A stretch of DNA of 64,000 nt. It comes from Colwellia sp. E2M01 (GTDB lineage Bacteria > Pseudomonadota > Gammaproteobacteria > Enterobacterales > Alteromonadaceae). The DNA is taken from NCBI RefSeq assembly GCF_018860585.1, contig NZ_JAHKPR010000041.1, positions 7,423 through 71,422 of the forward strand, given 5' to 3'. Under the pieces are notes generated by a model that saw nothing but the letters and a program-made list of their open reading frames with translations, made no database searches and had not been told where the DNA came from. The position numbers were made by a program, and so were the translations under genes. Shown here piece by piece: positions 45,552 through 54,699 of this stretch (position 1 is the stretch's first letter; every line of letters begins with the position of its first letter).

Positions 45552-47840
45552 CTAATACTGCCTAAAATCACAGCTTGTAATTGAACCTAACGTGTCGTGA
45601 TAAACAGAATTAAACTCTGGTAGGGTGAAGTAATCTCTTAGTCGTTTAGCTAATTCACTATCAGGAAAGCGCCTAATATAAATTTCTAAAAAGGCTGCAT
45701 CATTCCAACCACTGCGTTCATTAAAGTCTTGCACTTGCCAGTTATTACATTGTTCCTCAGTGCAGGTTAATTGGTATTGACTGTATTGAGTGACTAGAGA
45801 ATGGTCTTCTATTGCGGATATGGTATATTCTACCGCCTTATGTATGTCTAAGCCATTCACACTGACACTATATAAATCATATCCTTGCTGATAAGCGATT
45901 TCCGCTAATTGAACCGCATGACCAACCGAAACAGTATGATAGTGTAATGCAACACTCCCTCGTTGAGTTTCAGCAATAACTGAACCGTCTGTACGAAGGT
46001 GACCATCAAGTATTCTTAAATACCTTTTAATGCCCAACTGAAATAACAAATCATTATTGGTTTTAATTCCCCACATCATATTAATAGCGTCTTTAAACCA
46101 ACCATGATTATACATATCTAGGCCAGTTGGCTCAGAGCTACCTTGTTCAATGTAGTCGTGATAGTCCATACGTGAGATTATTGTATTAAGGTAACTTTCG
46201 ATAACAAGTTTGTCAGCATCAGCAATTAGATCAAGGTTTCCAATTGCTTCCCAAGCAAATAATACCGCAATACTCCACCTTTTCATGTCAAAGGTACTTC
46301 TTCCGTGAGCTAAATCAATTTCAGTTAAAGAGCCAGTTTCAGCCCATAATAAAAGGTTTTGAACCATAAAGGTGACCGCTTGCTCATTTTCATTAACAAA
46401 CCAATCTGCGGTAGCCACGGTAAATGCTTCTTTAAAGTCTAATAAACGCTCCTTTTCTGCATCGTCATACACATAATCGTCACCATGAATATACTCTCCG
46501 CCATAGTATTTTTCAGGTAGAGCTTCAATTTTTCTGTCGTAATCTACTGGTTTTTCAATGGTACAAATTGAATCAACAGTTTCTTGAGGGTAGGTGGCTA
46601 ATTCAGCTTTACGTGCAGATCTGTCAAATAAAAGCACGGAGGGATCAGTGATTTTATAATCAGTTATACTGCCTAAACCATAATCCATGAAACTTTTTTC
46701 TTCACATTCATGGTCTTTCGTTCCAACATCTTCCGTTCGGCTACACACGGTAATTGATTCATAATTATAGAGATTATTCGGAAATGGATCTTCACTACCT
46801 ATAATGCCGTCACCATCTAAGTCTAAAATTTCAGATATATTTACTAGGTCAATGGGTAAGCCATAAACTATTGCTTCATTGGTATTATTGTTTTCATAAG
46901 GTGCTATTTTTAAAGAAGTACCTGCTTTGTGGTTTTCAAAATTATCAGAGAATAATACTTCCTGCTTTTCTGTGCCTGAATATTCTGTACCTGAGAACTC
47001 TTTACCGGAGAAAATAGCTAAGTTATCAATATAATAAGCTGACTCTAGTACCGAAAGGTTGTCGCCAAGCCTCATTCCGACATATTCAACGCCACTTTTC
47101 ACTAAAGATAAATCAGACGAGCCAGAACTAAACTCGCCAACTTCATTGCCATTAATCGTTAAGGTAAAAAGAGGGGCTACGCTTTCAGTTGCCTGTGTTG
47201 TATCCCAAGAAATTTTAACATTAACCCACTCACCTGAAACAAATGTTTGTTGAATTACAAGAGTGTCTAGGTTTCTAATTTCAAAACTTCCAGACTTTAT
47301 TCTTAAGTCAATGAGTGCAGTACTTACTGTGGTAGAGCTACCAAATAATGTAATAAATGCATCTTTTTCAGACGCTTGTTTCAAAAATGATAAGCTTATT
47401 TTCCCAGACTCTACAGGAGCACTCAGTTGATACCTAAGCTCCCCTGTATCTGTTGTTAACGTGTCTGTAATCTTTGCTACGTGGTTTGTATATTCATCAG
47501 ACTGAGTTGTATCATTATCAGCAGGGTTGGTAATTACAGGGTTATCATTTTCTAGGTCGCCATTTTGTAGACCACCATCGACTACGTCGTCAGAATAATC
47601 TTGATTATTACTATCAGGCGTTTCTGGTGTTTGACTAGGCAGAACATCAACAGTGTCGTCAAGGGGGATTACGTCAAGATCGTCAGTATCAGAATTTTCA
47701 GGTGATTCATCAAAAAGTGGTTCAGGGGTTTTATCTGTATCATTATTTGTAGACGGTGTGTTTTGTGTATCGCTACCGCCACCACAGGCAAATAAAAATA
47801 ATGGTAGGAATAATATTACAATGTGAAGTTTGATGTTCAT
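45552..47840 (-). CDS. lipoprotein with alginate-lyase-like (PL5-type) catalytic domain
   Basis: The 762-residue exported protein has a lipobox LFLFACGGG (acylated Cys19 from the ATG at 47840), an Asp/Asn/Pro/Thr-rich linker (about 20-125), a beta-rich laminin-G/concanavalin-like domain (about 130-300) and a calcium-binding-type DLDGDGIIGSEDPFP loop (about 335-350). The C-terminal helical domain (about 430-762) has MYNHGWFKDAINMMWGI and QRGSVALHYHTVSVGHAVQLAE. The N-H pair and the R...H.Y cluster match the catalytic Asn/His/Arg/Tyr of A1-III alginate lyases. So it probably cleaves uronic polysaccharide at the outer membrane. The exact PL family and substrate are not certain. A GTG at 47849 is an alternative start. 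Confidence 0.8.
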   Translation of the reverse strand: MNIKLHIVILFLPLFLFACGGGSDTQNTPSTNNDTDKTPEPLFDESPENSDTDDLDVIPLDDTVDVLPSQTPETPDSNNQDYSDDVVDGGLQNGDLENDNPVITNPADNDTTQSDEYTNHVAKITDTLTTDTGELRYQLSAPVESGKISLSFLKQASEKDAFITLFGSSTTVSTALIDLRIKSGSFEIRNLDTLVIQQTFVSGEWVNVKISWDTTQATESVAPLFTLTINGNEVGEFSSGSSDLSLVKSGVEYVGMRLGDNLSVLESAYYIDNLAIFSGKEFSGTEYSGTEKQEVLFSDNFENHKAGTSLKIAPYENNNTNEAIVYGLPIDLVNISEILDLDGDGIIGSEDPFPNNLYNYESITVCSRTEDVGTKDHECEEKSFMDYGLGSITDYKITDPSVLLFDRSARKAELATYPQETVDSICTIEKPVDYDRKIEALPEKYYGGEYIHGDDYVYDDAEKERLLDFKEAFTVATADWFVNENEQAVTFMVQNLLLWAETGSLTEIDLAHGRSTFDMKRWSIAVLFAWEAIGNLDLIADADKLVIESYLNTIISRMDYHDYIEQGSSEPTGLDMYNHGWFKDAINMMWGIKTNNDLLFQLGIKRYLRILDGHLRTDGSVIAETQRGSVALHYHTVSVGHAVQLAEIAYQQGYDLYSVSVNGLDIHKAVEYTISAIEDHSLVTQYSQYQLTCTEEQCNNWQVQDFNERSGWNDAAFLEIYIRRFPDSELAKRLRDYFTLPEFNSVYHDTLGSITSCDFRQY

Positions 47841-48085
47841 AGGACTCACTCTGTTAATTATTTAATTTAAGAGTTAGGTGTGTTTTTAATGTGTCTCTGT
47901 ATGTATAGTATACAAATTATGGGTATTTATCGCTCATGTCAAGTGGTTAAAATTAAAGCGTGTTCTTAGCGCTTTAAATAAAAATGATGTAGGGCAGTAG
48001 GTGATTATATTTATGCTTAACTATAAACACATGGGGTTGTTGCAATACAAAAATATGTGCTAGCAACTAATAGCCCATAAACAGT

Positions 48086-51000
48086 TTAACTTCGGATATA
48101 TTTGCTGATATCTACTTCATCAATTTGATCTACATGCATATATTTATTGGCATAAGTTAAATAAACGCCTGAGGTTAAAAACAGCTCGAATAAATCAATG
48201 TCGATATGTTGGTCTAAAGCAAACTTGTGCAGTATATTGATAGACGCACTTAACGATTTGGCTTTTTTATATGGTCTGTCTGCAGCTGTTAATGCTTCAA
48301 AAATATCAGCGATCACTAATACCCGCTCAGGGATAGTTAAGTCATCAGCAGTTAGTTTTCTGGGGTAACCTGTTCCTATTAAGGTTTCGTGGTGTGTTGA
48401 TGCATATTTAGGTACATTAGCTAACTCAGGAGGGAAGGGGAGTTGATCTAACATCTTGATAGTTTCAATAATATGTTCGTTGATTATAAAACGATCTTCT
48501 ACGGTTAACGTGCCCCGAGAAATCGATAAATTATATAGTTCACCTAAATTAGCTTGATGCTCAGGTACTGACATTTTTATGCCAAATTTTTCATCAAAGG
48601 CTAACTGATTTTTTCGTTTAAAAATGTGCTGTGCTTTATCAGCTAATAGCATTTCAGTAACGGGAAGCGCTTGTGAACTTGCCTCCAGCTCTTGCTGACT
48701 GTTTTGGCTTTGTTCTGCTATATGCAGTTCTTCAACGGGTGATAACCCCAAAGTATCATCAAAGTGACGTTGCCAAGTTTGTTGTGCTATTTTATGTAGT
48801 TTAACGACTTTATCTTCATCCATGAACTCTCCGCCAACATTGGTACTGGCAACAAAGTTAAAATCGTTTATTAGTTTTTGTTGTTGTTCGGTAAGCGCTT
48901 TATACAAAGCCTCTTGTTGAGACGGTTGGGCAATGAGGGCTTGATAGTAAGTGATTTCTGCATCACGCCATAACACTTCAAAACGCATTCTTATTTCATG
49001 TATGCGGTTATAAATTGTTTCAAGTTTACTGCCTTTATCGACAATATGTTCAGGAGTAATTATTTTTCCACAGTCATGTAGCCAAGCCGATACTTTAAAT
49101 TCACGCCACTCATCTCTTGATTTAAAGCTAAAGTCTTTAAAGTGATTGGTATCTTTTTCAGCCGCTTTTACCAACAACATACCTAAGTCAGGCACTCTGT
49201 TACAATGTCCGCCAGTATATGGAGATTTATCATCTATTGTTTGTGCAATAAGTTGGATAAAGGAGTCCATCAGGGCTTCTTGTTTTTTTACATGATTTTC
49301 GATTGACTCAGACATTTTTAAAAGTGATACGCCTAACGCATCCACTTCTTTAATATTGCTATAAATACGCCTAACTTTATTATACTGACCTTTAATCACC
49401 TTTTCATTTTCCAGCGCTAAGAGTTTAACCGGTTTAACAATAGGACTAGAAAAAATCCAACTAATAGGCAAGGTCAAAAAGAGAATTAGTGTTGTCAGTA
49501 TTATAGATATCTTAACTTTTTCAAGACTTTGATCATAGATGTAGTCACTATTGACAACGATAGCGATAAACTCATCTTGATGGGCCGTAATAGGGGTTAA
49601 ATACAACAAGTACTTTACATCTTCATGCAAGAATTCCGTTAACTTTCCATAATTTTTTATATTATTTGCTTCTTCTATAAGTGCTTGGTATGGAACCACT
49701 TTACTTATATCGTTAAGTTTTTTTTCTGAACTGTTTGTGGGATTTTTAAACCATCTTTCGTGCAGTTCTTGGTAGTGTTTATCATTAATTTTGTCTATAG
49801 CTAAGTTGAAAATATCGACTAACGCATGTTGAGATTTATGCAGCATAAAGTGCAGTGAGGTATCTAAGTGAGCTTTACCTAATTTGATATTGGTGTGATA
49901 TTTAATATTATCGATAAAAAACTGCTTTTGTGTATATTGAAATATCGCTTGTGTGTCTAATCCTGCGTAAGCTTCTCCTGTAGCGACAGCATCTAATACC
50001 GCTTTACTTGAGGGATATTCTTTTAGACGTATTTTGGGGTAGTTTTCTTTAATTAAAGGAATAATTGACCAACCAGAGGGAATAGCTAACGTTTTTTCTT
50101 TAAGTTGTTCAATATGACCAATGCTATCAGTATTAGGCAAGGTAACTAAACTTAAAGGTAAATCGATAAAAGGCTTAGTATATAGCCCTTTTTTATTGTT
50201 AACAGAGGTTTTAAAAATAGGTTGTAAGACATCGATCTTTTTATTTTCAAAATTCATTATAAGCTCTGGCCAGGTTAGGCCATTGCTATATTCAAACGTT
50301 AACCCCGTCATTGATGATATTAAAGTCAATATATCGATGCTTAAGCCCATTGGCTCTCCTGCAATAGAGAAATCGATAGGAGCCCAGTCCAGTTCATTAG
50401 AAACCCTTAATGTCGGAGTATTGGCAATTAACTGACGCTGTTGCTGGTTTAAGGGTAACTTAGTGATATGTTGATGTAACTGCTGCGCATTGTGTTGTTG
50501 ATTACTGGCAATTACCTCACCTGAGCGTTGAAATAAATAGACTTCTTTATGTAAATTATCAATGGATAATTGCTCTTGTTTAGTTAGATATTGACTAAAT
50601 GAGGAGAGGGCAATATCTACTGCTAATACAATCTCGGTATTAGGGATTTTAATAGAATAAGTTTGTCCTGGTTCTCGTAAGTGTTTAAACAAGTAAGGCT
50701 TGGTTTTATACACTGTGTTGTACTGTGCGTTTAAGTACCATGGTCGTGCCGTTACCTCATAGTCACTGGACTCTCTCTTGGATGAGCGTACAGATAGTTC
50801 AGAATCGAGATATTGGTAAGTCGCCGTTTTTTCATCAGACTCATTGTTGACGATAAGCTGTAACCATCGGTCTTCATTAGTGGCGTGCATTTGTTTTCTA
50901 ATGCTTGAACTTGCATTTAAGTTAACTAATTGATGAAAATTTCCGTTAGGAAAACCGACATAAATAGCATAAAACTCGTTATTGTTTTTTAATGATTCTG

Positions 51001-51304
51001 CAAAGAGAGAGTAGGCAGTTTGATTGAGGTTATTACCTTGTATGAAATCACCTAATGTCGCTAATAAGCGAGTGATTTGCTCGGCGTTTCTATCTAATGA
51101 ACTAAAGCCTTCTTGAGTTTTATCGCTTGTTAATGAAAATATTTGCTGGGTAGACTCAACGGCCATTTTTTTACTGAAATGATATTGCAAACCAATAGCA
51201 ATGGTCGCCGTGATTAACGTGGCTAATATGAAGATACTAACGACGGTAAACCGAATCGTATAGCGTTTTGGGGTAAACGTTTTCTTGTCCTTGAAATTCG
51301 TCAT
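48086..51304 (-). CDS. membrane HD-GYP protein with dCACHE-like and solute-binding sensor domains
   Basis: Predicted c-di-GMP phosphodiesterase with about 1072 residues. Numbers below count from an alternative GTG start four codons upstream. Order: TM1 (about 23-43), dCACHE-like periplasmic domain (about 50-290), SBP_bac_3 solute-binding domain (about 300-525), more periplasmic sequence, TM2 (about 602-622), HAMP (about 623-680), then HD-GYP. The HD part reads GGHCNRVPDLG and AWLHDCGKIITPEHI (HD 747-748). The GYP half reads HHETLIGTGYPRKL (975-985). About 150 residues separate the two halves, with coiled, charged sequence. ATG at 51304 and GTG at 51316 are both possible starts; neither has a strong ribosome site. 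Confidence 0.92.
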   Translation of the reverse strand: MTNFKDKKTFTPKRYTIRFTVVSIFILATLITATIAIGLQYHFSKKMAVESTQQIFSLTSDKTQEGFSSLDRNAEQITRLLATLGDFIQGNNLNQTAYSLFAESLKNNNEFYAIYVGFPNGNFHQLVNLNASSSIRKQMHATNEDRWLQLIVNNESDEKTATYQYLDSELSVRSSKRESSDYEVTARPWYLNAQYNTVYKTKPYLFKHLREPGQTYSIKIPNTEIVLAVDIALSSFSQYLTKQEQLSIDNLHKEVYLFQRSGEVIASNQQHNAQQLHQHITKLPLNQQQRQLIANTPTLRVSNELDWAPIDFSIAGEPMGLSIDILTLISSMTGLTFEYSNGLTWPELIMNFENKKIDVLQPIFKTSVNNKKGLYTKPFIDLPLSLVTLPNTDSIGHIEQLKEKTLAIPSGWSIIPLIKENYPKIRLKEYPSSKAVLDAVATGEAYAGLDTQAIFQYTQKQFFIDNIKYHTNIKLGKAHLDTSLHFMLHKSQHALVDIFNLAIDKINDKHYQELHERWFKNPTNSSEKKLNDISKVVPYQALIEEANNIKNYGKLTEFLHEDVKYLLYLTPITAHQDEFIAIVVNSDYIYDQSLEKVKISIILTTLILFLTLPISWIFSSPIVKPVKLLALENEKVIKGQYNKVRRIYSNIKEVDALGVSLLKMSESIENHVKKQEALMDSFIQLIAQTIDDKSPYTGGHCNRVPDLGMLLVKAAEKDTNHFKDFSFKSRDEWREFKVSAWLHDCGKIITPEHIVDKGSKLETIYNRIHEIRMRFEVLWRDAEITYYQALIAQPSQQEALYKALTEQQQKLINDFNFVASTNVGGEFMDEDKVVKLHKIAQQTWQRHFDDTLGLSPVEELHIAEQSQNSQQELEASSQALPVTEMLLADKAQHIFKRKNQLAFDEKFGIKMSVPEHQANLGELYNLSISRGTLTVEDRFIINEHIIETIKMLDQLPFPPELANVPKYASTHHETLIGTGYPRKLTADDLTIPERVLVIADIFEALTAADRPYKKAKSLSASINILHKFALDQHIDIDLFELFLTSGVYLTYANKYMHVDQIDEVDISKYIRS

Positions 51305-51427
51305 TATCACTACCACTTATTTTATTACAGTCTTCAGTGTAGCTTTTTTATATAAAATTAAAAGTGGTTTTTACTGTTTTATTATGAGGTTACTTATATC
51401 TTTTTTATAAACGTAAGCAAATTTTAA

Positions 51428-51480
51428 ACTATTTAGTTAATTTTTTAGTTAATTTTTTAGTTAATTTTTTAGTTAAGTTT
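51428..51480. repeat. 12-base tandem repeat TTTTTTAGTTAA
   Basis: Three perfect units and flanking partial units lie between the HD-GYP and rsuA genes. It shares the TTTAGTTAA core with the array after lysC. Likely slippage-prone; might alter promoter spacing for the divergent genes. Confidence 0.85.
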
Positions 51481-51570
51481 TAATTAATTTTTAGCTCTTA
51501 AAGTTATTGATACTTATATCTTAGGTAAGGATAATAGGGGCATTGAATAGTAGTTAAAGAATATTTTGTA

Positions 51571-52305
51571 ATGCGCCTAGATAAGTTTATTTGTAAAAGT
51601 ACTGAGCTGACGAGAACAGAAGCAAAAAAGATGCTTAAAAGCGGAGAAGTTCGAGTTAATGGTGACGTTGCTAAAAATGCGGCTATGCAAGTACATGAAA
51701 ATAACATCATTACTATTGATGGACAACAACTTACCGCACGAGGCTCTCGTTATTTCATCTTACATAAAGTGGTTGACTCTATTTGTTCTAATGTGGATGA
51801 AGTATACCCGTCGGTGTTAAATTTTTTGGACGTTGATAAAGCTTTTGATTTACATATTGCTGGTCGGTTAGACGCTGATACTACAGGTCTAGTATTAATA
51901 ACAGACGATGGTCGCTGGTCGCATAATGTGATCTCACCTAAAAAAGAGTGCCCTAAAACTTACCGGGTGTGGTTACGTAATGAAATTACCGATGAAAAAC
52001 TGCCGGAATTAATTGAGCAGTTCACTCAAGGGTTACAATTACAAGGTGAGGATGGATTAACTCGTCCGGCATCGCTCGTACGTGTAGAGGAAGACGATTT
52101 GATTGATGATGAAAGTTATCGCAGTGAGGTGCTATTAACAATCACTGAGGGTAAATATCATCAAGTTAAGCGTATGTTTGCCGCTGTTGGTAATCGTGTG
52201 GTTGGTTTACACCGTGAGCAAATTGGTAATATTGTTTTAGGTGATTTAGCGCCAGGTGAATGGCGCGAATTAACTATGGATGAAATAGCCTTATTTGCTT
52301 CTTAA
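51571..52305 (+). CDS. rsuA: 16S rRNA pseudouridine(516) synthase
   Basis: Makes pseudouridine 516 in 16S rRNA. The 244-residue protein has an N-terminal S4 domain (MRLDKFICKSTELTR... VRVNGDVAKNAA), the catalytic GRLDADTTGLVLITDDG with Asp near residue 100, KTYRVWL, and EGKYHQVKRMFAAVGNRVVGLHRE. The order and VKRMFAAVGN segment match E. coli RsuA (231) rather than RluB/E/F. A short insert EEDDLIDDESYRSE is extra. The ribosome site is poor. Confidence 0.93.
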   Translation: MRLDKFICKSTELTRTEAKKMLKSGEVRVNGDVAKNAAMQVHENNIITIDGQQLTARGSRYFILHKVVDSICSNVDEVYPSVLNFLDVDKAFDLHIAGRLDADTTGLVLITDDGRWSHNVISPKKECPKTYRVWLRNEITDEKLPELIEQFTQGLQLQGEDGLTRPASLVRVEEDDLIDDESYRSEVLLTITEGKYHQVKRMFAAVGNRVVGLHREQIGNIVLGDLAPGEWRELTMDEIALFAS

Positions 52306-52431
52306 CTGAGTATAAAATAATTTAACTCGTTAAGAAAAAACTTTACTAAAAACGTTTAGAGCATCTAATTTCTAGCACCTAAGCCTAAAGAACCCGTTTA
52401 CGAAGTAAGGCTAGAGGCAATAACTTCAGCG

Positions 52432-52734
52432 TTACTTCTTAGGATTTAACTCGTTAAACTTAGCCATTTGTTCTGCAGTGGCTGGCAATTGGTGTTTTTC
52501 TTTCCATTCACTATAAGGCATACCGTACACTTGCTCGCGTGCGGTATCAATGTCAACGTCTACGCCTAATTTCTCGCCTTCTTGCACAGTCCATTTACTA
52601 AAACAATTTCGACAAAATCCTGCTAAGTTCATTAACTCAATATTTTGTACATCTTTACGAGAATCTAAGTGTGCTAATAAACGACGAAATACTGCCGCCT
52701 GAATTTCTACTTCTTTATCTATGTTTTTGCTCAT
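52432..52734 (-). CDS. DUF1244 protein
   Basis: The 100-residue protein has the DUF1244 core QAAVFRRLLAHLDSR, LMNLAGFCRNCFSKW and MPYSEWKEKHQ. It is a small helical protein with two invariant cysteines (GFCRNC) that suggest metal or redox chemistry, but function is unknown. AAAGGTAAAGTC precedes the ATG. It lies downstream of csiV on the same strand. Confidence 0.92.
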   Translation of the reverse strand: MSKNIDKEVEIQAAVFRRLLAHLDSRKDVQNIELMNLAGFCRNCFSKWTVQEGEKLGVDVDIDTAREQVYGMPYSEWKEKHQLPATAEQMAKFNELNPKK

Positions 52735-52823
52735 GACTTTACCTTTATAGACACATCATTAAGTTGTGGGAATGTTACTCCTCTGTATAAATCAACTATA
52801 CAGAGAAGTAGAATAAGCTCTGA

Positions 52824-54521
52824 CTACTTCTTTGCTTGGGTCACAGCTTCTGCTGCAGGTTTAGTTGGGTCAAAGCGTCTTATTTGTAATACCATGCCCA
52901 TGTTTGGGTGATCAAAATAATGAATTTCACCAGTGATCACGCGACGATCTTGTTTAAAACTAATCACCTTAAAAGGCTTATCATCTGTTGTGGTTTGGTT
53001 AACTAAACCATTATTAAAGCTGACTTTAGCTGCAGACTTAGTTTTTTCAACAAGGTTAAATTCAGTGTTGATGTATAGGTAGTGATCTAAGTGGACTTTA
53101 AATAAACCATCGAGTGACCAAGGTTGAATTGGTGCTAGAATGACAGTTTCTGAATTATCCCCCTCAATGGCGGAAATGGCCAAGGGCTTTTTAGCTATGT
53201 CGTAAGTTAATTCGTTAACAATACGCTGAACTTGCTCTTTATTTTCAGTGGTGTTTTGTTTGCTATTGTTTAAATTTTCAGTTTCTGATGAAGGCTCTTT
53301 TTTGCTGTCAGCTATAAGTGTAAATTGCTCGAAAATAGCGTTTAATTCTTGCTGTTTTACTTGTTGTATTTGTTGCTCTTTAACATAATTATCATTGCGA
53401 ACTTCGTCTGATTTAAACGTGCTTTCGGTGCCAACGAGTGTATTTGATTGAGCATTTTTGGTAATTGTTCCTTGTGTACTAATTTTTTTTGCAAGTGCTT
53501 GTTGGTAATCATTCATTAAATTTTCACCGGCAAACAAATTAACGGCTGTTGCTTGTCTTTTTGCTTCGCCAACTTGGCGCCACCCAACATGCAGTAGTGA
53601 CTGGTAATTACGGGATCTTTTGATCCTATTGGCAATAGATTTTAATCGTAATGAGTCTTGGCTAATTAAATAAGGACTGTTACTTGCCCACGTTATTTCA
53701 CCATTTTCATCGTCTTTCCATTGCTCTAAACCATCGACAGTTGTTTTAAACTCAGCAACAGGAAAGCCGTCAACTTCAAAAATTGCTTGTTGTTCAGCTG
53801 TTAGGTGCTTAGTAAGCGTTTCAGTAGAGATAATACACAGGGGTACTTTGCTATCACTTGGGTACTGAGTGAAATTTGTTAATGCCATTTGAGATAATAA
53901 TGCGCTAACGTTTTGTTTACCGAATTGAGCTTGTTGCGAAGTATCTCGGTTTTCAATCACCGAAACTGACATATTAGGGGGAGTGGTGCTTGATGACGCA
54001 GCTATTGATGCGTTGTGTATATCACCTTGCTGCTTTTCTATAAGCTGACTAGTATCACTATGATTAACAGTATCACTATGATTAACAGTATCACTCCATA
54101 TTGTATATTCAGGTACAGAAAATTGTTCTGAATACTGACTGTAAGGCAATACATTCAGTGTTGTGCTTATAGCACTAGAGTCTGTTGAGTTCTGTTCACA
54201 AGGCGGTAATAATTGCTTTAGTGAAGCGATATTCGGTTGTATATAAGGTGTTAATAAATCAATGGCATTACGCTTTTTATCGGTTAAGTCATTCGCTGTG
54301 AATTGCTCTGTTTTATCTGAGGAATTAATAGTCTTATGTTTAAACAGAATAACTTCAATTTCAAACCAACGGTCGTCAGCCTTATCAGCATCATTATAAG
54401 CAGCCATCAAGGGAAAACTGCTCAATATACACAAGGAGGACAGTGCAGAAGCAGCTAGTGTGGTTAGCTTTAAACGGCGCTTAACTGGTAAGTTGAAGGC
54501 ATTAGTTGAATTGTATTTCAT
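52824..54521 (-). CDS. csiV: CsiV-family peptidoglycan-binding envelope protein
   Basis: Periplasmic protein linked in Vibrio cholerae to peptidoglycan assembly and D-amino-acid tolerance. The 565-residue product has a long signal sequence (cleavage near 40, LMA/AY), then RWFEIEVILFKHKT, the hallmark of the family. At the end it has FKVHLDHYLYINTEFNLVE and VITGEIHYFDHPNMGMVLQIRRFD. The middle is low-complexity, Ser/Thr/Gln-rich. It contains an 18-base tandem repeat (SDTVNH twice, nt 54051-54096). It lies next to mfd, which supports the call. It is longer than the Vibrio protein because of the middle region. Confidence 0.85.
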   Translation of the reverse strand: MKYNSTNAFNLPVKRRLKLTTLAASALSSLCILSSFPLMAAYNDADKADDRWFEIEVILFKHKTINSSDKTEQFTANDLTDKKRNAIDLLTPYIQPNIASLKQLLPPCEQNSTDSSAISTTLNVLPYSQYSEQFSVPEYTIWSDTVNHSDTVNHSDTSQLIEKQQGDIHNASIAASSSTTPPNMSVSVIENRDTSQQAQFGKQNVSALLSQMALTNFTQYPSDSKVPLCIISTETLTKHLTAEQQAIFEVDGFPVAEFKTTVDGLEQWKDDENGEITWASNSPYLISQDSLRLKSIANRIKRSRNYQSLLHVGWRQVGEAKRQATAVNLFAGENLMNDYQQALAKKISTQGTITKNAQSNTLVGTESTFKSDEVRNDNYVKEQQIQQVKQQELNAIFEQFTLIADSKKEPSSETENLNNSKQNTTENKEQVQRIVNELTYDIAKKPLAISAIEGDNSETVILAPIQPWSLDGLFKVHLDHYLYINTEFNLVEKTKSAAKVSFNNGLVNQTTTDDKPFKVISFKQDRRVITGEIHYFDHPNMGMVLQIRRFDPTKPAAEAVTQAKK

Positions 54522-54699
54522 TAAAGATCCGTATTAATCCATATTATAAGGCAGAGTTATCGCACTTAAAGCGTTAGTAGAATATTAACAAAAAGTAACA
54601 TCGACTATCTAACCATTCAAGTTTACCATTATATATCATTATTTTACTAAATAACTTTATCTAACCGTGTGTTGTTATAATGCTGACTTTATTAAATGA

